A DNA stretch of 28,728 nt, from IMG/VR virus record IMGVR_UViG_3300027797_000100, positions 1-28,728 of that record. One strand, written 5' to 3'. The position numbers were made by a program, and so were the translations under genes. Source of the DNA: a virus. The notes under the pieces are model-generated. The model saw nothing but the letters and a program-made list of their open reading frames with translations, was not told the DNA's origin and ran no database searches. This document shows positions 1 to 8,700 of the stretch, one piece after another (the first letter of the stretch is position 1; the number at the start of each line of letters is the position of its first letter).

Positions 1-28
1 AAATTTCGTGATAGAAATATTCAAACAT
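1..28 (-). CDS. 15: Tail sheath terminator / tail completion protein gp15, 5' end only
   Basis: Only the first nine codons are inside the window; the gene runs off the left edge. They read MFEYFYHEI, which resembles the start of T4 gp15 (MFGYFYNSS). T4 gp15 is the hexameric protein that caps the tail tube and sheath and joins the tail to the neck. The position directly after gp13 and gp14 is the T4 order 13-14-15, which supports the call. A late-promoter-like TATAAATA (72-79) and a small hairpin (40-52) lie between the gp14 stop and this start. The Shine-Dalgarno is weak: an A-rich stretch precedes the ATG. The identification rests on a very short sequence plus synteny. Confidence 0.7.
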
Positions 29-39
29 TTTTTTAAGTT

Positions 40-52
40 CCGATATTATCGG
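40..52 (-). other. Small hairpin in the gp15 leader
   Basis: An inverted repeat CCGAT-ATT-ATCGG (5 bp stem, 3-nt loop) lies between the putative late promoter at 72-79 and the gp15 start codon at 28, ending about 11 nt before the ATG. On the minus strand it is not followed by a T-run, so it is not a convincing terminator. It could be a leader or RNA-processing structure, or chance. Confidence 0.3.
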
Positions 53-71
53 TTAACCAAGTAATAACTAG

Positions 72-79
72 TATTTATA
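72..79 (-). promoter_or_regulatory. T4-type late promoter, TATAAATA
   Basis: The minus strand reads TATAAATA, an exact match to the T4 late promoter element recognised by the gp55 sigma factor with gp33 and the gp45 clamp. It sits between the gp14 stop and the gp15 start, about 43 nt upstream of the latter. No -35 element is expected for this class. This is the best match to the consensus in the window. Confidence 0.65.
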
Positions 80-1486
80 CTATGGCATTCCGAATGGATT
101 TGCATCACTAAAATCAATAATACTATCCGATTCTTCTTCTATAGTTTCATTATCAGAATATCCATCCTTAACTACAAAAACTTCAATAGATCTTAGTGTT
201 CTGGAAGCACTTGATGCAGTTCCTACAAGTGTTTCTCCCGCAAGAAATTGTCCAGATACTGTAGAAACCTCTAATATATTCGTTATAGAATTCCAAGATC
301 TAACCCTCGCAGTTGTTCCACTTGTCGAACCAGTTATAATTTCGTTAAAAGTATAACTTCCAAGTGAAGAAAGTGATGGGTTTCCAATGGTAATAGATGG
401 TGGTTGTGTATATCCAAGTCCTGCATTTGTAATTCTAATTTGAGTAATTGATCCCGCAGAACTTACAACTGCTGTTGCAGCTGCTGAAACACTTGAAATT
501 CCTGTAAATACAATTGATGGTGAATTTGTATACCCTCCACCAGAATTTGTTACTGTAATAACTCCAACAACACCATCACCAATAGTTGATGTTGCAGTTG
601 CTCCAGATCCATCTCCAAAAATTAACACTTTAGGAGCAATTGTATATCCCATTCCAGGATTGATGACTTCTATTGATTGTACTGATTTTGTTGCAGGATT
701 TGCACTATCAGTACAAACAACAATTCCCCCAATTAATTTTGCTGATCCAATACCAGTTACTCCACCACCGGGTGCTGAGGATATTGCAACTCTTGGTGAA
801 TAAGTGTATCCACTTCCCCTATTCGTAACTGTGAAAAATCTGATTCCACCATTTACAACCGAAGTAACCGCTGAAGCAGTTATTCCAGTACCCACCATAT
901 TTAATTTTTGTATTATACCAACTTGTACTGCTCCTTCGCCATTACTACTTCCACTAATATTGTCGTCAATAAAATTGATTCCGGTATCGATAATTTCATC
1001 TTCGTATCTAAACAGTTCACATTTTAAAGTGTAAACATAATTTTTTTGAAGTTGGTAGAAAGGTTGTTCGTGCTCAACAAATTTAATCTCAAACAATCTA
1101 TCACCTAATGGAAAATAAATTATATCCCCTTCTTTAGGTCTTGAAGATAATTTGATATTTGATTGATCTTTAATTAGTGGTGTTATATACTCTTCAAATC
1201 TTTCTTTTGAAATTATGATTGTTAACTCATTAAGTGCTTGAATACCAAATTTTGATAATATTGTTGTGTTATCTCCATACCCGTCAAAGTTTTCAACATA
1301 TGCTTCAATTGGATATGCATTATCAAATGCAGATTCGATAACTTCTTTAATGATTGTTTTTTCTGTTAGATATTTTCTTGGAAGATAATAAACTTCAACT
1401 CCGTACATTCGTAGTTGTTCATTTATAAGATCTTGAATTAGACCTTGTTCTGATTTAGATCCCTGAAGAAAAAATGGGTTAAGCAT
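80..1486 (-). CDS. 14: Neck protein gp14, enlarged by a glycine-rich repeat domain
   Basis: The N-terminal ~180 residues (MLNPFFLQG..., GVEVYYLPRKYLTEKT, VENFDGYGDN) match my recollection of gp14 of T4-like cyanophages. In T4, gp14 works with gp13 in the head-to-tail neck. The position between gp13 and gp15 agrees. At 468 aa it is far longer than T4 gp14 (256 aa). The extra length is a domain at about residues 185-380 with four degenerate repeats of the form G-x-G-Y-T-x-x-P-x-[VI]: GSGYTYSPRV, GMGYTIAPKV, GGGYTNSPSI and GLGYTQPPSI. A Ser/Thr/Gly-rich segment with a GETLVG motif follows, and an acidic tail ends in DANPFGMP. The gene starts 3 nt after the gp13 stop, with AGG in the gp13 tail as a modest Shine-Dalgarno. 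The family call is strong. The repeat's role is unknown; a surface-exposed beta-rich decoration is my inference. Confidence 0.85.
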   Translation of the reverse strand: MLNPFFLQGSKSEQGLIQDLINEQLRMYGVEVYYLPRKYLTEKTIIKEVIESAFDNAYPIEAYVENFDGYGDNTTILSKFGIQALNELTIIISKERFEEYITPLIKDQSNIKLSSRPKEGDIIYFPLGDRLFEIKFVEHEQPFYQLQKNYVYTLKCELFRYEDEIIDTGINFIDDNISGSSNGEGAVQVGIIQKLNMVGTGITASAVTSVVNGGIRFFTVTNRGSGYTYSPRVAISSAPGGGVTGIGSAKLIGGIVVCTDSANPATKSVQSIEVINPGMGYTIAPKVLIFGDGSGATATSTIGDGVVGVITVTNSGGGYTNSPSIVFTGISSVSAAATAVVSSAGSITQIRITNAGLGYTQPPSITIGNPSLSSLGSYTFNEIITGSTSGTTARVRSWNSITNILEVSTVSGQFLAGETLVGTASSASRTLRSIEVFVVKDGYSDNETIEEESDSIIDFSDANPFGMP

Positions 1487-1489
1487 AAT

Positions 1490-2335
1490 TTAACCTATAA
1501 GGTCATATGGTGGAAGTTCATAAGTATTAGACATTTTTTCCATTAGAACATCTATTTCTTTTTGTGCATCATCATACATTTGTCTTCCATTTAACTCAAC
1601 TCCACCAGGAAGTTTAACCCCAGTAAATTTCATCATATTTTGTCCCCACTGACGTTTAATGAGTGAGGTTAAATATGGTTTTATAAAAGAATCATTATAA
1701 ATTCTAGCATAATCATTTGGGTCTAATGTTGAATAGCAATCAATAATAAGATAATGATTTTCAGTAACTGATCCCCAATCAATATCAATATACAATCTAT
1801 CTTGTCTTTTGTTAAAACGAATTTGTTTTTGTGTATTTAAAAGAAAATCTAAATCTTCTAAATATGTCTTAACCATTGCATAACTTAAAAGTTCTGTAGT
1901 TCCAAAGTAATAAATATCGTTTAAAAATAATTGATATTTAATACTAAACATACTATTAGTTGTAGTATTTGATCCATCAAAAGTAAAAATCTTATTCACA
2001 CCTATAACATTTGGTGGAACTTGTAAATAATTGCTATTTTCTGTGTATGAAAAAGTTACTGCCGTTCCTACAATATTTGCTGTTGCGGTAGTAGTTACAA
2101 TTCCTACTGGGGTATTACCTGATGTTCCTTTTCCTCTAGCAATATCATTTGCTGTGATTTTATATTTGAAAAAAGTTGGATAAACACCATCATAATGTCT
2201 TTCTTGAAAGAATTGAATTGCATCATCAACTAAGTCGTCAATTTGCTCATCGGCAACATTAATTTCAAGTACAGGAGCCCCAAGCTTCCTCTTACAATAA
2301 TCTATGAGTTCTTGTCTAGTTGATGGTTGTGCCAT
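1490..2335 (-). CDS. 13: Neck protein gp13
   Basis: The 281-aa product begins MAQPSTRQELIDYCKRKLG and continues with APVLEINVADEQIDDLVDDA and FFQERHYDG, the signature start of gp13 in T4-like cyanophages as I recall it. T4 gp13 (309 aa) forms the neck ring with gp14 and lets tails join filled heads. The length is close to T4 and there are no GSGY repeats. The N-terminal half is helical and acidic; the C-terminus ends in YELPPYDLIG. The gene lies directly before gp14, which starts 3 nt after its stop. A CATAAATA late-promoter-like element is centred about 25 nt upstream of the start, so gp13-gp14 may have their own transcript start. The Shine-Dalgarno (AAAGGA) is rather far from the ATG. Confidence 0.88.
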   Translation of the reverse strand: MAQPSTRQELIDYCKRKLGAPVLEINVADEQIDDLVDDAIQFFQERHYDGVYPTFFKYKITANDIARGKGTSGNTPVGIVTTTATANIVGTAVTFSYTENSNYLQVPPNVIGVNKIFTFDGSNTTTNSMFSIKYQLFLNDIYYFGTTELLSYAMVKTYLEDLDFLLNTQKQIRFNKRQDRLYIDIDWGSVTENHYLIIDCYSTLDPNDYARIYNDSFIKPYLTSLIKRQWGQNMMKFTGVKLPGGVELNGRQMYDDAQKEIDVLMEKMSNTYELPPYDLIG

Positions 2336-2356
2336 TTATTACTATTCCTTTAGAAA

Positions 2357-2364
2357 TATTTATG
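2357..2364 (-). promoter_or_regulatory. Late promoter candidate upstream of gp13 (CATAAATA)
   Basis: The minus strand reads CATAAATA, seven of eight bases of the T4 late element, about 22 nt before the gp13 start. It overlaps the stop codon of the 59-aa gene upstream. Position and motif fit a late promoter for gp13-gp14, but the window is AT-rich and one mismatch is present. Confidence 0.45.
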
Positions 2365-2539
2365 GTTTTGATACTGACCATTCAGAAACAATCTCTTGTT
2401 GTTTCAAGTACAATTTAAAATAACACTTTGCAAGGTTTTTAAGATCTTCAATATTATCAATAGAATCTATTTGATTGCTGAACTTTACATATTCAAAACT
2501 TTTTGTTAAATTAGAAAGTTCTATAACATCAGGATTCAT
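2360..2539 (-). CDS. Small protein of 59 aa, unknown function
   Basis: This short gene begins MNPDVIELSNLTKSFEYVKF and ends EWSVSKP. It is supported by a canonical AGGAGG Shine-Dalgarno 7 nt before the ATG (2547-2552), the strongest ribosome site in the window. It fills the otherwise empty gap between the 74-aa gene and gp13, and overlaps the end of the 74-aa gene by 11 nt. The product looks entirely helical: an amphipathic segment (about residues 9-24) is followed by a second helix with LKNLAKCYFKLYLKQQ. There is no signal peptide or membrane segment. I do not recognise a function. The two-helix layout and size are faintly reminiscent of NblA phycobilisome-degradation proteins, but I could not align it well enough to claim that. 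Its place among baseplate and neck genes suggests an assembly or late-phase role, which is inference only. Confidence 0.8.
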   Translation of the reverse strand: MNPDVIELSNLTKSFEYVKFSNQIDSIDNIEDLKNLAKCYFKLYLKQQEIVSEWSVSKP

Positions 2540-2753
2540 TGATCAACCTCCTAAGTAAAAATTTAATTTCATCCAAATCTTCTTTCATATTGGTGATATC
2601 AGATTCGAGATTATTTACCTTCTCATTTTCTTTTAATTTAGAATCTCTTCTGGAAAGATATTCATTGTATTCTGACATATTGGTATTAATAATCGAATTT
2701 GTTTTAGGATCTCGAATCAGATGATCATGTCCTTTTACTTTAATATAATCCAT
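2529..2753 (-). CDS. Small coiled-coil protein of 74 aa
   Basis: The N-terminal third (MDYIKVKGHDHLIRDPKTNS, then IINTN) resembles a short motif I recall from small proteins of T4-like marine phages: a 'KVxGHxxLxRD' start followed by an 'IINTN' element. The C-terminal ~45 residues have coiled-coil character (VNNLESDITNMKEDLDEI, then LLRRLI), with hydrophobic residues spaced at 3/4 intervals. This suggests an oligomeric helical bundle. It is not secreted and has no catalytic motif that I can see. The gene starts 1 nt after the stop of the large DUF4815 protein and overlaps the next small gene by 11 nt, so it is probably translated from the same late message. It could be a minor virion component or an assembly factor. 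Function is unknown. Confidence 0.75.
   Translation of the reverse strand: MDYIKVKGHDHLIRDPKTNSIINTNMSEYNEYLSRRDSKLKENEKVNNLESDITNMKEDLDEIKFLLRRLINES
2547..2552 (-). promoter_or_regulatory. Strong Shine-Dalgarno of the 59-aa gene
   Basis: The minus strand reads AGGAGG (AGGAGGT including one more base), 7 nt upstream of the ATG at 2539. Most genes in the window have weak or no recognisable Shine-Dalgarno, so this site marks the short reading frame at 2360-2539 as real. It lies inside the last codons of the 74-aa gene. Confidence 0.75.
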
Positions 2754-2754
2754 A

Positions 2755-5700
2755 TCAAGCTAGTACAATCACTCTTAAATTTTTTACTCTAGGAACATAA
2801 ACTTGGTTAGTTGATGTCAAAATAAGTTTAATTCTATATGATCTAAATGATGGCAATTGATCTGAAGTAAACACATACTCTTTATATTCAAGTTCTGGGG
2901 AAGTAAATCCAATAGAGTTTGTTGGTGATATAAATTTATCAGACAAACCACTACTATCCTCAAGGTTTATAACCTCACCTCTTGTATCAAGATTTGTATA
3001 TCCAGGAAATGGAGTAAAGATAGGATCAAAGTTTGAATTTTCACTGATCGAATAGAATGCACGAATGTCCGAATATAGATTTATGTGTGCATCAAGGATG
3101 ATCTTAATTGAAGAAGCAGGATTTTCTAAAGTAATCTCTTTTGAAATATATTGAAATGCTGATGGATCTTCATCAATCGTATCCACTCTTGCATCAGTTG
3201 CATAATTTTCAATCACACTATTGACTCTATTTGAAGTTAATATCGTGCTTATTCTTTGAGTATCAAGAACAGGAGAAACTCTTGAATCAACAGTACCTAG
3301 AGTCAATCTCATATTCATTGATTTATTGCCAGGTAAATTTGCTAGTTTATTATCTTCATTTACCTTTGATGCAATAATTCTTGTATTGTCAAGGTAGTTG
3401 GGTGCATTAATAGTAATAGGTTCAAAACCAATATTAGTGAATGGAATTTCATTTCCACTTATACTTTGCCCAGTTATTGTTCTTACTTCAGCACTTAGAG
3501 AAGTACCATGCACAGTTAGATTTTGAACAAGTGGAGTAATAATTTCAAAGGGCATATTTTGAGTTGCTCTAATGTTATATCCACCCGTTGATTTTGTTTG
3601 ATTTGAATAAAGAATTGGAAAACTAGTTCCAACACTTCTACCAATTCCAGAACTAGCAGAACTAGACATATCAAGTTTAATATGATAAGAATCGAAAGTG
3701 ATGGGATCTGCAACAGTTACATCATTTAAGTCATGAGTTTTATTAATTCTCCTTAACGAAACTCCATTTAGTTCATACTTGTAAACAGGAGATCCGATTG
3801 GATGAGTTGTAGGATTTGTTCCCCTAACAATATTTCCACCAATAACTCCTCCTGATACTGAAGTATATTTAATAATTTCATTTCCAATAAGTAAGTATCC
3901 AGGATTTGTTGTTCCAACACCAACATTTTCAAAGGTGCCAAAAACACTAGAATCGTCAACAGATATTGATCCTGTAGAGTCTGCGAATAATTGTATGCTT
4001 AATTTTGTAGGCTTAATATCAGACTGAGCATTGGAAATAACAACCAAGTTATCATTAAAATACATTCCATGATTTGTATGATCAACTCTAATATGTCTAC
4101 CATCAGTTTCTTCAATAATTTCATCAACTAAAACACCAGTACCGTTTAGGAATGTTGTAATACCTGAATTGTTTATAAATTTAATAGTATTTGCGGAACC
4201 AACAACAAAGTCTCCTTGAATATTATCTACTATAATTTGATTAAGATTGGAAATATTTGAAAGTGAAAGTCTTGCATTTGTACCAACGTTTACTGCTCCT
4301 ATACTAGAAATACCAAGAACATCTCCAATTTGATATCCACTTCCGCCAGAAGTAATAGTTGCTCCAATGGCGACTCCATTGTTTATCGTAATCGTAGCAG
4401 TTGCATCTCTACCTTTACCAGTAATTGTTTGTAAATTAATTCCAGGAAAAGTTGCAATACCTGAAGATGGAGTATATCCAATCCCTGCATTAATAATGTT
4501 TAGCGTACCTGTTGCAATTCCTGCATTGCCTACATAATTTCCTGATGCATTTGTTCCATTTTGTAAGATTGTATTACCAACAATAAAATTTGCATCATTT
4601 ATAGTTGAGGCTAAACTTATTCTAACTTTTTTAGAATTAAAATTGAGAGAATCTGGGAGTAATTTTGCAATTTGATTATTACCCTCAGACAGTTGTGGGT
4701 TGTAAACTTCTACAGTTCCAGATTCTATAAAGTCTGCTCGGTAAAGAGTAAACTTAAGATCTTCCCATTGACTTGGTTCCCAAGTAGAACCATTTTGAGA
4801 TTTAAATAACGATCCAAGATATGGTTGATTAGAAATAACTGATTGAGTTAAAAGATCATTTTCCCCAACTCTGGATATATAAACACTATATTTTGTTGAA
4901 TTTGAAAGTAAACAAATACAATATTCTTTACCACCTTCAAGATAAACAGGTGACTTAAACTGAATAGGAGTAGCAATAGATCCATCTCCCGAAGTTTGAA
5001 CATCTGTTGGATCTATAACAATTTCTGAAAATGGAATAACATTAGTGGTTGGGGACCCATTTTGCATTGTTCTTAATTGAAAAGTTACTGGAATATCCAT
5101 GTCATCTGTCGATCTAAAGAAAATATCACATCTTGTTAAGAAGATGCCTGTTTCTTCGTCAATTAAAAATCCTTGTGCAAGAGGATCTCTACCTCCTCGA
5201 ACCACAACTAGAGTTTCAATTCTAGCATTTCTAACTGATGTAATATTTTCTTGAACAGTTTTCAAAATCCCACTTGACGAAAATCCTTCTTCTGCAATTG
5301 TTGAAGCAAGATTTTGGTCATTTAAATTATTATTAACCAGGGTAATAGTTTTATTGCCAGTTTCAAATCTTGGATGAATATTTGTGTTTGGATTTGGAAT
5401 AAAAAGACTTGCAATTAGTGTTGCAGACAGATCTGAAATAAGTCTTACATTAGAAATAGTTGCTTGAGCACCACTCAATCTTCCAACAAGTTTCATTCCA
5501 GATTCTACATATCCACTAAATAAACCTTGAGATTCATTTGATAATGAAAAAGTATCAATATTTAAAATATCGGAAGTGGATGAATAAGTTTCTGATAATA
5601 CTCTATTAGTATATGGATTTTCTAAAAATGTTGTATTCGGTGAATTATATGGACCTTCTTTATGATCTGATTGAGCAACTCTGAAAGTGATTCTTGGTGA

Positions 5701-8700
5701 TGCTTCATTGATTACGGTTGGACCTAATCCAATTGCTTGTATCGTACCAGTTACAGTTTCTCCAACCTCAAATACACCAGAAATCATACTAATTTCTAGT
5801 AATTTTGGAACACAATATTTTGTTACATTTACACCATCAAAGAAAGCATAAAGTTGTGTGAGTGGTTTTACTTTCTTACTTACAAGTTGAATATTGCGAG
5901 ATCTCATAAATGGAATAATATCCCTACTTACAATTTTGTCACCAATAGAAGTTCTTTCAAATTGCTCAGATACCACAGATCTAATGCCACTTCTACGGCG
6001 GCGTCTTCTATTAATTAAAGTACTTGTGTTTGTTGTAATTTTCCGTCCTGTCCAATTATTAACCCAAGAATTCCAAATCGTAGGTGCAAATCCAGTTTGG
6101 GGATCAACATTTAGGGTTATTGACGCATTTGAAAGAGTTTCTGCAAAGTTCCCTTCAACATCAATAATTTTTGCTTCAATTCTTACCATATCAACCCAGG
6201 TATCAGATGCTGGAGTTAATTCCAATGTACCTTGCCAAAAACTAACTAAGAAAGGTGTAACACTTTCTGATCTAGTTGCAAATACCTGACTTAACCACAC
6301 CACTTCAGCATAATCCAAAGTAACAATATCACCAGTTTTTCTGATATTAATACCTTCAATTGCAGCAAAATCCAGATCTTCTGTTGGATTTATATTTTCT
6401 ACCGGACCAAAAATTAGATCGACAGAGTTGGTATAGTGTGCTGGCCTTAATTCTTTATTTTCGATGTCAATACTATTTTTAATTTCAACATCTTCTTCTT
6501 GTGCCAATGTTGAAGTAAAGTTATCAACAAAAAAACCAGATTTAAATCTATTTAATCCTGCAGAATCAGAAACAAAAAGATTTGCAGTACTTGTTTCAAG
6601 TAAAGATAAAGAAGTATAATACTCTAAATTTTTAATTCTATTTTCTAGTTGCTTAATATCAACCATTCGATATCTTTTATGCTCCAAGAATTGAATAGCA
6701 GATTGCGATGTTGCATAAAGATATGGAGGGAGACTAATAGTTGCTATTTCCAACGCATCATCCACAGAAACGGGTACTTCTGGGGTTTCTGCAGGAGATC
6801 CATAATTGACTTGAAATGTTCCATTCTTTGTAAGATAAATTCTATCAATTCTTCCCAAATAAAATGAAAAATTAGTTAAAATTGTTTCATTCGAAGCAAG
6901 AATATTTGCAGAAGAATTTCCAGATGAATTAAAAGTTCTTCCATAAAATTCAAATGGAGAAAATGCATTTTCTAAAACTGTGTACTGAGAAACTCTAGGT
7001 CTTATATCAATAATATCAGAACTGTTAATATCATTAAATGTTGGAATTTCAACTCCATACTTAAAAGTATTGTATGAATTTATTGTTGTAATATCTCCAT
7101 TATCTGAAGAGTCATAAAAACCATTTGAAAAATAAATTTTTATTTTTTTACTTGGTTCTTCTGCATTTGATTTTCTTATTATTTCTCCATAATCATAAAA
7201 AGTTTCTTTTTGTCCTATAGAAAAAGTGTAATTGGATGAAATTTCAAAACTAGGAGAATCTAAAGCTACAATTACTGCTTGAATATTAGATTCTTTAAAA
7301 GTTACAGATTCTCCTTCTTTGAAAGAATTTTGATTTTTATTTATAAAATAAATTTGAGAACTTGTTAATTTTTCTCCAACTATACCGATTGTATCGCCGG
7401 TTTGACCTACAATTTCTTCGCCTATAATTAAATCTGCTGTAGTATTCGTAGGTCCATTGATTGAAGAAAGAACCATTTTGGGTGCTGATGGATCTGTTGT
7501 ATCTGCTGACTCAAAAATACCATGAATTTCTATAATATCTGGAACGTTTAATGAAATATTTCTGTCCTGAACTCTTGTCCCATAAGCATAGTTTCCAAAT
7601 TCAAGACCATCATTTAATGTAGTTCCACCGATTCCAGATCCAACATATTTTGATTTATCAATTATTATGCTATTAATTCTATTTTTTCTTTTTACTTTTG
7701 CTTTTGGTTTAATTTTTCTAAGAGTGGTAATTAAGGTTGCTCCTGTATTATTAGTTCCTAGGTTATAAATTTGAAGTTGAGTCCCACCACTGATGAAATC
7801 AAATCTATCTGAAGTTAGTAATTCAGTAGATCCATCAGATCTAATTAATGAATACCTTTCATCGTCAAAAGGTAAAAATGTTTCATTTGTTCCAGCACTT
7901 ACTGTGGACGAAAGTTGATTTGATGCAATATTAACAGTAAACGATTTTCTAATAGATAAAACAGCATTTGTTAAATCTACTGAGGAAATATTATTTTTTG
8001 GAAGTTCAGTATATAGTGTATTATCTGATGATGATTTTAAATCAGTTGTTAAAATTTTAAAATCAGTAACCTGTAGTAAGGAAGTTGGTAATCTTCCTTG
8101 AGCAATTCCTGTAACAGTAGAAACACCTGCAATTGTTACTGTAGTAGATCCTACACTTACAACCTTCGCAAAAACTGGATCTGATAACGTAACGTCACTA
8201 TATGAAATTAAATTTCCTTGTTTAATAATATTTCCAGGAAAAGATATATTTGGACTTGTAACAGTACTAATACCAGAAGATTGTGGTGAAATTGTAGCAA
8301 TTCCTACATTAAATTTTGTAGATTGTATAGAATCTGCTGAAAATGTTGATGCAGATCCTACTAATCCATATACTGATTTAACATCAGAAATACCAAATGA
8401 AGTTACTGCTATTGCAACACGTCCAGATTCAATTCCATCAAAAATAAATGATTCGTTTCTTAGAAAACTTCCTTTAGTATCATATAGAGTAATGAGAGAA
8501 TTTGCAGAAACTGCATTCTTAATAAATCCACTCGCACCACTATTTGCCCCTTGAACAAAAGTTGGAACTGCTAACGTAATTGGTTCATTTAAAGTTATTT
8601 CTGTAATAGTCTGAATATCATACAGTGAAATATCCCACTCATTTAAGTTAGCATTTGATCTACTATAAGATCCAGACTCTAATTTAAAGTCATATACTCT

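Noticed and set aside
804-1034. Plus-strand reading frame within gp14, and other plus-strand frames (e.g. 5894-6289, 13591-13944, 17590-17946, 19381-19563, 25047-25271)
   Set aside because: They lie antisense inside clearly recognised virion genes, have no ribosome sites that stand out, and their products are reversed images of repeat-rich codons.
2360-2539. Naming the 59-aa protein NblA
   Set aside because: Only size, helical content and a loose I-E-L-S / F-x-x-x-x-F pattern agree; conserved NblA positions could not be confirmed, and the surrounding genes are virion genes.
3516-3959. Minus-strand alternative-frame frames inside the DUF4815 gene (3516-3713, 3768-3959), the gp7-like gene (12329-12511) and the 224-aa gene (27648-27854)
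   Set aside because: They are out-of-frame shadows with Leu/Ile/Gln-biased composition and lie wholly inside long conserved genes.
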